This document shows, one piece after another, positions 18,320-26,443 of a stretch of DNA of 64,000 nucleotides. A program made the translations under genes and the position numbers. This stretch comes from Pseudomonas flexibilis (lineage in GTDB: Bacteria; Pseudomonadota; Gammaproteobacteria; Pseudomonadales; Pseudomonadaceae), in the NCBI RefSeq assembly GCF_000802425.1, contig NZ_JRUD01000005.1:19477-83476 (forward strand). Reading direction: 5' to 3'. The stretch's first letter is position 1. Each line of letters begins with the position of its first letter. The notes below the pieces were generated by a model that was given only the letters and a program-made list of their open reading frames with translations, was not told where the DNA came from and did not search any database.

Positions 18320-20182
18320 ATGAAACTGTCCCGCCTGGCCCTGGCGATTGCCCTGGCCTCTCCTGCGGCATTCGCCGCCAATGAAACGCCACGCTTCGAT
18401 GAACAGCTGAAGCTGCCGGAGGTGGTGGTAACGGCCTCGCGTACCGCCGAAAGCAAGGGCGACACCTACAGCGCCGTAACCGTGTTTACCCGCGATGACA
18501 TCGAACGCCTGCAGCCGAGCACTGTGCCCGATCTTCTGCGCCGCACCCCAGGCGTGCAGGTCATGCAGAACGGCGGACGCGGCTCAACCGTTGGGGTGTT
18601 CGTCCGCGGCACCAAGACGGCACAGACACTGGTGCTGATCGACGGCCAGCGCGCCAACGACACCAACCTCGGCGGTGCTCCACTGAACACTCTGAGCGTG
18701 GATCAAATTGAACGGGTCGAAATCCTGCGCGGCCCGCGCTCAGCCATCTACGGTTCCGATGCCATCGGCGGTGTCATCCAGATCTTTACCCGCCGAGCCG
18801 AAGGACCCGGCCTGTCTCCGCGCGTTCGGGTTGCCTACGGCAGCCACGACACATGGGAGCAATCCCTAGGCCTGTCCGGCGGCAACAACGCCACCCGCTT
18901 CAACCTGAGCCTTAACCACGAGCAGAGCAATGGCTTCAGCCGCTCCAGCCTGAGCACCGGAACGGATGCCGACAACGACGGGTTTGAAAACTCCTCGATT
19001 GCCCTGAATCTCAATCATCGTTTCAGCTCGCAGACCGAGGCCGGGCTGAACATCAGCCACACGGACAGTGAGTACGAATACGATGGCTTCGGCTGGAGCC
19101 AGTTCCCCTACGACGAGGTCAAGAACAGCTTCTATTCCGCCTACCTCAGCCACCAGTTGACTCAACTCTGGAGTACACGCCTGGAACTGGGGTACTCGGA
19201 AGGCGAAATGCACAACCTCGACAGGGCGGCGGTGACCGACAGCTTCAACGAAACCGAGCGCGAAAGCCTGAACTGGACAAACAGCCTGTCCCTGAGCGAT
19301 GCACAGCGCCTACAGGTCGGCCTCGACTGGTACCGCGACCATATCCACAACTCCGGACGCTACACGGAAGACTCCCGCTACAACGCAGCCGCCTTCCTCC
19401 AGCACAGCTACAACGGCGAGAATTTCGGCACTGAAGTGGGCGTGCGCCACGATGACAACCAGCAGTTCGGCACTGAGAACTCGTGGAACGCCGCATTCAA
19501 ATTGCCCCTGAATGAACGGCACCAGGTCACGCTATCGTATGCGGAAGGCTTCCGGGCTCCGCTGCTCAGCGACCTTTACTACCCAGTGAACTGTTATCCC
19601 GGCTGGGGATGCTCCGGCGGCAACCCGGACCTACAGCCGGAAACCTCGCGAACCTACGAACTACGCTGGACCGGCCTGGTCAGCCCGCAGGTGGATATCG
19701 AGGCAGCTGCCTATCGCACCGAACTGGAAGACGCCATCAACGGTTGGCCGCCGGCCAACCTGGACGAGGCCCGCATCGACGGCATCGAAGTCACGGTGTC
19801 GGCAGACCTGCTGGGCTGGCAGAACCACCTCAGTCTGAGCCTGCTGAACGCCGAGGACCGTGCGACCGGCAACGACTTGGTCAACCGCGCCCGGAAGACG
19901 CTGAGCTGGGACATCGATCGCCACTTCGGTCAGTTTGCGGTAGGCGCCAGCTGGAGCGCCTCCGGCCGGACCTATTTCGACCCGGCAAACACCACCGTTA
20001 TCCCGGGCTATGGCTTGCTGGGACTGCGCGCCCGCTGGCAGGCGCATCCTGAGCTGGAGGTGGCGGTAAAGGTCGATAACCTCTTGGATAAGGCGTACTA
20101 CACCACCACCAACTTCGGAGTCCCCTATCAGGAAGATGGTCGCTCCGCGCAGCTGGCTTTTACCTGGACTCCCTCCCTGTAA
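18320..20182 (+). CDS. btuB: TonB-dependent cobalamin receptor BtuB
   Basis: This 620-residue outer-membrane receptor is predicted to import cobalamin or related corrinoids using TonB energy. The signal peptide ends near AFAAN. A TonB-box-like EVVVTASR lies near residue 35, followed by the plug domain (VPDLLRRTPGVQVMQNGG, VEILRGPRSAIYGSDAIGGV) and a beta-barrel ending in FTWTPSL. Length and plug match BtuB. The upstream cobalamin riboswitch strongly supports the substrate. The gap to the periplasmic-binding gene is about 60 bases, so the import genes may be one transcript. Confidence 0.93.
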   Translation: MKLSRLALAIALASPAAFAANETPRFDEQLKLPEVVVTASRTAESKGDTYSAVTVFTRDDIERLQPSTVPDLLRRTPGVQVMQNGGRGSTVGVFVRGTKTAQTLVLIDGQRANDTNLGGAPLNTLSVDQIERVEILRGPRSAIYGSDAIGGVIQIFTRRAEGPGLSPRVRVAYGSHDTWEQSLGLSGGNNATRFNLSLNHEQSNGFSRSSLSTGTDADNDGFENSSIALNLNHRFSSQTEAGLNISHTDSEYEYDGFGWSQFPYDEVKNSFYSAYLSHQLTQLWSTRLELGYSEGEMHNLDRAAVTDSFNETERESLNWTNSLSLSDAQRLQVGLDWYRDHIHNSGRYTEDSRYNAAAFLQHSYNGENFGTEVGVRHDDNQQFGTENSWNAAFKLPLNERHQVTLSYAEGFRAPLLSDLYYPVNCYPGWGCSGGNPDLQPETSRTYELRWTGLVSPQVDIEAAAYRTELEDAINGWPPANLDEARIDGIEVTVSADLLGWQNHLSLSLLNAEDRATGNDLVNRARKTLSWDIDRHFGQFAVGASWSASGRTYFDPANTTVIPGYGLLGLRARWQAHPELEVAVKVDNLLDKAYYTTTNFGVPYQEDGRSAQLAFTWTPSL

Positions 20183-20242
20183 CCCCCTAGCGGTTGCCGG
20201 CACGCCGGCAACCCGCCATATTCCGCGGGCGCCGCCGATGCG

Positions 20243-21046
20243 GTGCGTCCCCCTGATTCGACGAGGCGGTATTTCTTGCTGCGAGCCCTGTTCCTGCCCC
20301 TGCTCCTGTCGCTTGCCCTGCCGGCACAGGCGGGCGACGCGCCGCAGCGTGTCCTCTCCCTCGACCTGTGCCTGGACTGGATGGTCGTCCATTACCTCCC
20401 GCCTGACCGGGTGCTGGCCCTGTCGCCCATGCAGCAGCGCTACCCCATCGACTGGATCGGCCCGCAGTGGCCGACCCACGACGGCAGCCTCGAACAGATC
20501 TACGCGCTGCAACCGGACCGGGTAGTGGTCGGGCAGTTCACCAATACCCTGTTGCGCCAGCGGCTGCAGGCGCTCGGCCTGTCGGTGGAGGTGCTGCCGC
20601 TGCCGACGACGCTGGCGCAGGTGGCGGCCTATGAGCGGCAGTTCCTGCGCGCCGTTCAGCTACCCGAAACCCTGGCCAGTGCGCCACCCGCGGCGCTGCC
20701 GGCGCCGGCTCGCCCGCAGCGTCTGCTGCTGCTCGGCGCCAACGGCATCGGCACCGGGCGCGGCACGCTGGAACACGAAATCCTCGAACGCGCCGGCTGG
20801 CGCAACTACCTGACCGCCGAGGGCTACCAGCGCCTGGACCTGGAGCTGGTGGTGGCCGACCCACCGGACGCCATCCTCTGGGCCGCGCCGGAACACCAGG
20901 CGCTGGCCAACCAGTTCGCCGAACACCCGGCGCTCAAGCACGCGGTACCCGCCGACCGCTGGCTCACTACCGATTACTGGCGCTGGCAATGCCCCGGCCC
21001 CTGGACCTGGGAACTGATAGGACAACTGCACCGATGGCTCGACTGA
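20243..21046 (+). CDS. btuF: Periplasmic corrinoid-binding protein BtuF-like
   Basis: This 267-residue substrate-binding protein belongs to the BtuF/FecB-type (TroA-like) fold and has the N-terminal strand QRVLSLDLCLDWMVVHYLP. It lies between btuB and btuC, which supports corrinoid delivery to BtuCD. The start is uncertain. The GTG used here gives a signal region with TRRYFLL, which resembles a twin-arginine motif. A TTG at 20276 preceded by gaggcgg would instead give a plain Sec signal (LLRALFLPLLLSLALPAQA). The stop overlaps btuC by 13 bases. The ligand is inferred from context. Confidence 0.82.
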   Translation: MRPPDSTRRYFLLRALFLPLLLSLALPAQAGDAPQRVLSLDLCLDWMVVHYLPPDRVLALSPMQQRYPIDWIGPQWPTHDGSLEQIYALQPDRVVVGQFTNTLLRQRLQALGLSVEVLPLPTTLAQVAAYERQFLRAVQLPETLASAPPAALPAPARPQRLLLLGANGIGTGRGTLEHEILERAGWRNYLTAEGYQRLDLELVVADPPDAILWAAPEHQALANQFAEHPALKHAVPADRWLTTDYWRWQCPGPWTWELIGQLHRWLD

Positions 21047-22020
21047 TCACTCCCCTGCTCGCCCTGCTGGCGCTGGGCCTGGCGCTGCTGTCGCTGGGCC
21101 TGGGCTCGACGCAGGTGTCGGTCATCACCGGCCTGCTCGACTGGCTGAGCGGCGGCAACGGCGCGGACGCCATCGTGATCGGCGAGATCCGTTTGCCACG
21201 CACGCTGCTGGCGCTGGCGGTGGGCGCCGCACTGGGGCTGGCCGGTGCGGCGCTGCAGGGCCTGCTGCGCAACCCGCTGGCCGATCCGGGGCTGACCGGC
21301 GCCAGCCAGGGTGCGGCGCTGGGCGCGGCCACGGTGTTCTATTTCGGTCTGCTGCCGTGGGCCGGCGCCTTCGCCCCGGCGCTGGCCGGCCTGTGCGGCG
21401 CGGCCATCGCGCTGGTGCTGATGCTGGCGCTGGCCGGTTCCAGTGGCGCCGGCATGGTGCTGCTCGCCGGTCTGGCGATCAGCACGCTGAGCGGCGCGCT
21501 GCTGGCGGCGGTGCTCAACTTCGCGCCCAATCCCTATGCCATGCAGGAGCTGGTGTTCTGGCTGCTGGGCTCGGTGTCCGAGCGCGGCCTGGAGCATCTG
21601 CTATTGCTCGGCCCGGCGCTGCTAATCGGCTTCGGGCTGATCTGGAGCCAGCGCCGCCTGCTGCTCGGGCTGAGCCTCGGCGAGCAGGTGGCGCAGAGCC
21701 TGGGCCTGGCCCACAAGCGCGGCAGCCGGCTGATCGTGCTGGGTTGCGCGCTGCTGGTCGGCGCCTCGGTGGCGGTCGCCGGCGGCATCGGCTTTGTCGG
21801 CCTGCTGGTCCCGCACCTGGTACGTCCGCTGGTGCGCCATCGCCCGGACCGTCTGCTGATTCCCTCGGCGCTGGCCGGCGCCAGTCTCGTCTGTCTGGCC
21901 GACATGGCGGTGCGCCTGTTGCCGCCGGGCCGCGAACTGAAGCTGGGCGTGCTGACCGCGCTGATCGGCGCGCCGCTGTTCATCTGGCTGGTGTGGAAGG
22001 AACGCAAGCAATGGATCTGA
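21034..22020 (+). CDS. btuC: Cobalamin ABC transporter permease BtuC
   Basis: This 328-residue permease of the FecCD/BtuC family shows about ten hydrophobic helices. The signature regions are IRLPRTLLALAVGAALGLAG near residue 50, QGLLRNPLADPGLTGASQGA near 73, and GGIGFVGLLVPHLVRPLVRH near 250. As in BtuCD, two copies should pair with two ATPases. The ATG was chosen at MARLITPLL, with tagga upstream. It overlaps btuF by 13 bases and btuD by 10. Confidence 0.93.
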   Translation: MARLITPLLALLALGLALLSLGLGSTQVSVITGLLDWLSGGNGADAIVIGEIRLPRTLLALAVGAALGLAGAALQGLLRNPLADPGLTGASQGAALGAATVFYFGLLPWAGAFAPALAGLCGAAIALVLMLALAGSSGAGMVLLAGLAISTLSGALLAAVLNFAPNPYAMQELVFWLLGSVSERGLEHLLLLGPALLIGFGLIWSQRRLLLGLSLGEQVAQSLGLAHKRGSRLIVLGCALLVGASVAVAGGIGFVGLLVPHLVRPLVRHRPDRLLIPSALAGASLVCLADMAVRLLPPGRELKLGVLTALIGAPLFIWLVWKERKQWI

Positions 22021-22739
22021 TTCGCCTCGACCGGCTGGCCGTACCCGGCCGCCTGCAGCCGCTGCGCCTGGCCCTGGCGCCTGGCGAGATGCTGGGCGTG
22101 ATCGGTCCCAACGGCGCCGGCAAGTCCACCTTGCTCAACGCGCTGGCCGGCGTGCAACCCTACAGCGGCACGCTGGACTACTTCGGTTTCGATGCCCGAC
22201 GCCTCGGGCCGAAGCAGCGCGCCCAGCGCATCGGCTTTCTGCCGCAGAGCCATCACAGTGCCTGGTCGCTGTGCGTCGAGGACGTGGTGGCGCTCGGGCG
22301 CCTGCCCTGGGGCGACGAGGACGCCGCGCTGATCGAGTCGGCGATGGCGCGCACCGGCGTGCTGCCCTGGCGGCGGCGCAAGGTGGCGCAGCTGTCCGGG
22401 GGCGAGCAGGCCCGCGTGTGGCTGGCCCGTGTGCTGGCCGGCCAGCCGGTGCTGCTGCTGGCCGACGAGCCGGTGGCCAGTCTGGACCTGCTGCATCAGC
22501 GCAAGGTGATGGAGCTGCTGCGCGAACATGCTCGCCAGGACCGCGCGGTGGTGCTGTCGATCCATGATCTGGGCCTGGCCGCGCGCTACTGCGACAAGCT
22601 CTGCCTGCTGGCCGAGGGGCAGTTGCTGGCCTTCGGCACCCCTCGGGAAGTGCTGACCGAGGCCCATGTGGCGGCCGCCTTCCAGGTCGAGGTGCATGTG
22701 GACCTCGACGCCCAGCCGCCCATCATCCTGCCCAAGTGA
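22011..22739 (+). CDS. btuD: Cobalamin ABC transporter ATPase BtuD
   Basis: This 242-residue ATPase has Walker A GPNGAGKST near residue 32 and a Q-loop near LPQSHH. The signature region reads QLSGGEQARVWLARVLAG near 130, Walker B is VLLLADEPVASLD near 150, and the switch His is in SIHDLG near 185. All motifs are intact. It powers corrinoid import through BtuC. The start lies inside the end of btuC. It is followed seven bases later by an adenosyltransferase homologue. Confidence 0.93.
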   Translation: MDLIRLDRLAVPGRLQPLRLALAPGEMLGVIGPNGAGKSTLLNALAGVQPYSGTLDYFGFDARRLGPKQRAQRIGFLPQSHHSAWSLCVEDVVALGRLPWGDEDAALIESAMARTGVLPWRRRKVAQLSGGEQARVWLARVLAGQPVLLLADEPVASLDLLHQRKVMELLREHARQDRAVVLSIHDLGLAARYCDKLCLLAEGQLLAFGTPREVLTEAHVAAAFQVEVHVDLDAQPPIILPK

Positions 22740-22746
22740 GTTCGCC

Positions 22747-23286
22747 ATGGTGCTGAAACTGAGCAAGAACCTCGACGAGGTCTGCTACCCGTTCATCCAG
22801 GACACCTCGTACCTCTGCGACTTCGAGGTGGTCACCGACGAGCTGTGCGCACTGATCGGCGGCGCGCTGGCCTACCTGCCGGACGACATGCCCGACCTGC
22901 GCGCCGACCTGGAGCAGCTGCAACCGCTGGCCTTTCACGTCAACGGCTCGGTGCGTGGCCGGCTGGCCGTCGAAGAGTCGGATATCGCCTGGCTGAGCGC
23001 GCGCCTGGCCCATTACCGGGAGGAAGTGGCGGAACGACTGAAGGGCTTCGTGCTGCCGCGCGGCCTGCCGCCGGTGCCGCAGCTGCACCAGGCGCGCTCG
23101 GCGGCCAAGAAGGCCATTCGCGCGCTGGTGAGAGTCGATCAGGAAGGCATCGAGGTGCCCCTGATTCTGCCGCGCATGTGCAACCTGATGTGCAACTTCT
23201 TCTTCGTGCTGACGCTGGTGGTGAACCAGCGCCGCGGCTTCGCGGAGCGCTACTTCACCAGCAAGAGCTACGGCAGGAGCACCTGA
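22747..23286 (+). CDS. Divergent PduO-type cobalamin adenosyltransferase family protein
   Basis: This 179-residue protein follows the PduO-type ATP:cob(I)alamin adenosyltransferase pattern: TDELCALIGGALAYL near residue 30, LQPLAFHVNGSV, FVLPRGLPPVPQLHQARSAA near 100, and a final helix PRMCNLMCNFFFVLTLVVNQ near 142. Key motifs are altered. The usual ARxxxRRAER reads ARSAAKKAIRA, and the usual NRLSDYLF reads CNLMCNFF, adding two cysteines. It directly follows btuD, so a role in converting imported corrinoid to the adenosyl form, or in corrinoid binding, is plausible. Whether it is catalytically active cannot be judged. Its 3' end overlaps the convergent gene by 19 bases. Confidence 0.6.
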   Translation: MVLKLSKNLDEVCYPFIQDTSYLCDFEVVTDELCALIGGALAYLPDDMPDLRADLEQLQPLAFHVNGSVRGRLAVEESDIAWLSARLAHYREEVAERLKGFVLPRGLPPVPQLHQARSAAKKAIRALVRVDQEGIEVPLILPRMCNLMCNFFFVLTLVVNQRRGFAERYFTSKSYGRST

Positions 23287-23681
23287 CGCGGGATGCGGTA
23301 GACGAGGGAAAACAGCGCGCTGCCGGTCACCAGCAGCAGGCCCGCCACGCCTTCCAGGCCCAGCGGACTGGCCAGCGCGGCCAGCCAGGCCGGCAGGCTG
23401 GCCCACAGCATGCCGTTGCGCTGCGCGCGGGCCAGGACGGCCCAGCGCTGGTCTTCCAGCGCCGCATCGAACGGCGGTTTGAGCGCCCAGAGCGCACGCT
23501 TGAAGTGCGGGAAGATCTTCAGGGTCGGCAGCAGACCGCACAGGCCGATGACGAACAGCGTCATCGGCGGCAACTGCGCCACTTCCGGCACGTTGACCAG
23601 CAGCAGCCAGGGCAGCACAGCGGCCAGCAACATAAGCCACCACACACGATTGAGCCGTCGATGCCGTGTCATGCGCTCCAT
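23268..23681 (-). CDS. Conserved membrane protein downstream of ribA
   Basis: This 137-residue protein has hydrophobic segments at WWLMLLAAVLPWLLLV (residue 14 on), MTLFVIGLCGLLPTLKIF (40 on) and two more near the C-terminus (GMLWASLPAWLAALASP, VAGLLLVTGSALFSLVY). No family was recognised. The ATG overlaps the ribA stop by one base (TGATG), so it is probably co-translated with ribA. The last 19 bases overlap the convergent adenosyltransferase homologue. Confidence 0.7.
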   Translation of the reverse strand: MERMTRHRRLNRVWWLMLLAAVLPWLLLVNVPEVAQLPPMTLFVIGLCGLLPTLKIFPHFKRALWALKPPFDAALEDQRWAVLARAQRNGMLWASLPAWLAALASPLGLEGVAGLLLVTGSALFSLVYRIPRQVLLP

Positions 23682-24295
23682 CAGGTGTCCGACTCGTCCT
23701 GATGCAGGTTGCCGAGCATGTGGCCGAGCTTGCCGGCCTTGGTGCGCAGGTAGTTGCGGTTGTGCGGGTTGAGGCCGGTGAGCAGCGGCTTGCGCTCGGC
23801 GATGCGGATGCCGAAGCCTTCCAGCGCATTCACCTTGCGCGGGTTGTTGGTCATCAGCTTGAGCGCGTGGATGCCCAGGTGGTCGAGCATCGGCAGGCAG
23901 ATGCTGTATTCGCGCTGATCGGCGGCAAAGCCCAGGCGCTCGTTGGCTTCCACGGTGTCGGCGCCGCCGTCCTGCAGGTGATAGGCGCGGATCTTGTTCA
24001 GCAGGCCGATGCCACGGCCTTCCTGGCGCAGGTAGAGCAGCACGCCGCGCCCTTCCTTGGCGATGGCCTGCAGCGCCGCTTCCAGCTGGTAGCCGCAGTC
24101 GCAGCGCTGGCTGAACAGCGCATCGCCGGTCAGACACTCGGAGTGCACGCGACCGAGCACCGGGGCGCCGTCCTCGAAGCTGCCCATGGTCAGCGCCACG
24201 TGCTCCTTGCCGGTGGCCTCGTCGAGGAAACCGTGCATGGTGAATTCGCCAAAGGGGGTGGGCAGTTTGGAAGCGGCGACGAAAACGACGGACAC
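23681..24295 (-). CDS. ribA: GTP cyclohydrolase II
   Basis: This 204-residue enzyme opens GTP to 2,5-diamino-6-ribosylamino-pyrimidinone phosphate, the first committed step of riboflavin synthesis. The zinc cysteines are in [18 protein letters not shown] (Cys54, Cys65, Cys67). Substrate and catalytic segments [19 protein letters not shown] near residue 87 and [16 protein letters not shown] near 148 are intact. The GTG start has ggag eight bases upstream. This is the functional cyclohydrolase of the window, since the domain in RibBA has lost its zinc site. Confidence 0.96.
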   Translation of the reverse strand: MSVVFVAASKLPTPFGEFTMHGFLDEATGKEHVALTMGSFEDGAPVLGRVHSECLTGDALFSQRCDCGYQLEAALQAIAKEGRGVLLYLRQEGRGIGLLNKIRAYHLQDGGADTVEANERLGFAADQREYSICLPMLDHLGIHALKLMTNNPRKVNALEGFGIRIAERKPLLTGLNPHNRNYLRTKAGKLGHMLGNLHQDESDT

Positions 24296-24325
24296 CGGAG
24301 GCGCTCCAGAAAAGGAAAGGCCGGG

Positions 24326-24331
24326 ATTATA
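24326..24331 (-). promoter_or_regulatory. Candidate -10 box of ribA
   Basis: The minus strand reads a perfect TATAAT about 30 bases before the ribA GTG. No good -35 hexamer is found 16-18 bases upstream, so an activator or extended contact would be needed. The assignment is tentative. Confidence 0.4.
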
Positions 24332-24367
24332 ACCCCAGTCAAGCGGCTTGCGGGCGACGCCCGGCCG

Positions 24368-25009
24368 CTACAGACGCGACTCCAGCACCAGCACGCCGTG
24401 CTCCTCACGCCAGCGCACACGGTTGAGGAAGCTCATGCCCAGCAGCGCCTGGTTGAGCGCGTTGCCCTGCAGCACCACGGCCTCCACGCCGGGCACTTCC
24501 AGGCCGCCGACGTTGACCCGGTCCAGGTGCACGCGCCAGCCATTCACCACGCCGTTGGCGGTGTTGGCCCGCATCGGTGTGCCCTTCTGATAATCCAGGC
24601 CAAGGCGTCGCGCCTGCTGCTCATTGATCGCCAGACTGGTGGCGCCGGTGTCCACCAGCAGCGGCAGCGAAACGCCGTTCACCGCGCCGATCACCCGGTA
24701 ATGGCCACCCTCGCCCCGGGCGATGCTGACCTGCTGACGGGTCGGCGCGCTGAAGCCGGCGGACTGCTCGCGACCCAGCTCGACACGCCGCGTATGACCA
24801 TCAATGCGCAGCAACGCGCCCTGCGCATCAGCGGCCACCAGCACCACCCCGCCAGGACCGGTCTCGCCGACCCGCACCAGCTTGCGCTCGCCGTCCACCG
24901 TCAGCACGGCGGCATTGGGAAACAGACCGACCACCTGCACGTGACCCGGCGCGGCTTGGGCGAGCGAGGCAGCCAGCATCAGGCTGGCGAACGGAAGGAA
25001 ACGGAACAT
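24368..25009 (-). CDS. Secreted retropepsin-like aspartic protease
   Basis: This 213-residue protein has a signal peptide (FRFLPFASLMLAASLAQA) and a C-terminal retropepsin-like domain. The active-site motif is LLVDTGATSLAIN, with the DTG aspartate near residue 118. GGLEVPGVEAVVLQGN and LLGMSFLNRVRW follow, as in bacterial clan AA proteases (TIGR02281 type). The N-terminal half is a small beta-rich region. The ATG at MFRFLPF was preferred because agggag lies five bases upstream. It is on the same strand as ribA, 72 bases ahead of it. Periplasmic location is predicted; substrates are unknown. Confidence 0.8.
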   Translation of the reverse strand: MFRFLPFASLMLAASLAQAAPGHVQVVGLFPNAAVLTVDGERKLVRVGETGPGGVVLVAADAQGALLRIDGHTRRVELGREQSAGFSAPTRQQVSIARGEGGHYRVIGAVNGVSLPLLVDTGATSLAINEQQARRLGLDYQKGTPMRANTANGVVNGWRVHLDRVNVGGLEVPGVEAVVLQGNALNQALLGMSFLNRVRWREEHGVLVLESRL

Positions 25010-25246
25010 CGGCACTCCCTGCGCGGCATCGGAAAAGGATGGGCAGGATAGCCAGCTTCATGCACGGGGACGCGGGGATGGGTCACAGCGCAGGCGGCAA
25101 TCGTCAGCCGGAGTCGGCAAGCGTTGTCTGCGAATCGTTACCCATTCACTGGCCGCGGCCACAGCCCACAAGGGTTGCGTGGAATTGGCATGCATGCTGC
25201 TAAATCCTCGTTGTGCATTAGCAACCCTGCGAAATGGAGATCCAGC

Positions 25247-25759
25247 ATGCAAATTGCCTCGCCCTCGGCTTCACCCATCCAAGCCTTCACTCCCAGCGCT
25301 GCCAGAGCGACGCAAACACCAACCGAAGCCACGCCCCAAGCGTCCAATCGCCCGGCTGATAGCGTCACGCTGCCCGATGCCGGTCTGCGGGCAGCCAAGG
25401 CGGCGCAAACACCTGATCATCCGCTAGAGATGTACCAGTTGCCTGCCTGGATGGCCGGCAGCTATATCGAGGCGCCCAATACCCTGGGGGCAAGCGCCAA
25501 TTGGTTGGATGAGCGCTATCCCCAGGTTGCGGCGGCCTCGTCCGCCGAGCGCACCGAATACTCCCAGCTGCTGCAGAGTACCTACCAGGCGCTGCTGAAG
25601 GACAACGGCATCCAGAGCGTGGAGGATCACTACCAGGCCGTAATTCTCGACCGCGAATCCAGCGAGTCGCTGCGGCTGCAGATGCGGGAGCGAGTGGCGG
25701 CTGATCCCCGATTGCTGGAGCTGATGAATCGGCTGGGGCTGGGCAAGGAGTGGGCCTAG
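25247..25759 (+). CDS. Hypothetical protein with Ala/Pro/Thr-rich N-terminus
   Basis: This 170-residue protein has no recognised family. Residues 1-55 are low-complexity and rich in Ala, Ser, Pro and Thr. The rest is probably helical, with acidic and basic residues (VEDHYQAVILDRESSESLRL, LRLQMRERVAADPRLLELM). No signal peptide or membrane segment is seen. The ATG has ggaga six bases upstream. Its GC content is slightly lower than its neighbours and it stands alone between two minus-strand groups. It is flanked downstream by intergenic repeats, so it may be a lineage-specific gene. Confidence 0.6.
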   Translation: MQIASPSASPIQAFTPSAARATQTPTEATPQASNRPADSVTLPDAGLRAAKAAQTPDHPLEMYQLPAWMAGSYIEAPNTLGASANWLDERYPQVAAASSAERTEYSQLLQSTYQALLKDNGIQSVEDHYQAVILDRESSESLRLQMRERVAADPRLLELMNRLGLGKEWA

Positions 25760-25773
25760 TCCTGTGCGAGCTT

Positions 25774-25943
25774 CGTAGGGCGGACAGCGTTGTCCTGGCC
25801 GCCGTCGCGCCGGAACGGCGTGCCTAACGGCCCGCTTGGTGGCTCGGTGAAGCGCGAGCCACCCTACGACTCGTGCCGTGGGAGCGAATTCATTCGCGAG
25901 CTGTTAGACACGCCGCGAAAAGCTCGCTGGCAAGTCCGCTCCC
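25774..25943. repeat. Composite intergenic repeat
   Basis: A gtagggcggacagcgttgtc element of the 15196 family ends in ccaccctacg near 25868. It is followed by a gtgggagcgaattcattcgc element of the 17851 family, ending near ccgctcccgc. These fill the gap between the unknown gene and pgpA. Confidence 0.6.
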
Positions 25944-25953
25944 GCCGCGGCGT

Positions 25954-26439
25954 TCAGCCCACCAGCCAGACCAGCCCCTGCATGCCCAGCCAGGCGAACA
26001 CGCCGGCCAGCACGTCGTCGAGCATGATGCCGACGCCGCCGTGGACCTGGCGGTCGATCCAGCGGATCGGCCAGGGCTTGAGGATGTCGAACAGGCGGAA
26101 CATCAGGAAGCCGGCGAGCAACCAGTACCAGCCCTCCGGCACCAGCCAGAGGGTGATCCACATGCCGACCATCTCGTCCCAGACGATGCCCTCGTGGTCG
26201 TGCACGCGCAGGTCGTTGGCCACCTTGCCGCACAGCCAGACGCCGAACAGCATGGTGACGCCGAGCATCAGCCAGTAGCCCCAGTCCGGCAGCATCTGCC
26301 AGAGCGGCACGAACGGCAGCGCCACCAGCGAACCCCAGGTGCCCGGCGCCTTGGGCAGGGTGCCGGAGCCGAAGCCGAAGGCCAGGAAGTGCCAGGGGTT
26401 GCGCCATACCGAAGGCGGCACGGGGGCGGAATCGGTCAC
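25954..26439 (-). CDS. pgpA: Phosphatidylglycerophosphatase A
   Basis: This 161-residue integral membrane enzyme dephosphorylates phosphatidylglycerophosphate to phosphatidylglycerol. Conserved segments include NPWHFLAFGFGSGTLPKAPG near residue 14, VHDHEGIVWDEMVGMWIT near 80, and LKPWPIRWIDRQVHGGVGIM near 122, with acidic residues placed as in E. coli PgpA. The GTG at MTDSAP was chosen; a GTG at 26465 would add nine residues and overlap thiL. It is the last gene of the ribE–ribBA–ribH–nusB–thiL–pgpA unit. Confidence 0.93.
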   Translation of the reverse strand: MTDSAPVPPSVWRNPWHFLAFGFGSGTLPKAPGTWGSLVALPFVPLWQMLPDWGYWLMLGVTMLFGVWLCGKVANDLRVHDHEGIVWDEMVGMWITLWLVPEGWYWLLAGFLMFRLFDILKPWPIRWIDRQVHGGVGIMLDDVLAGVFAWLGMQGLVWLVG

Positions 26440-26443
26440 GAGA

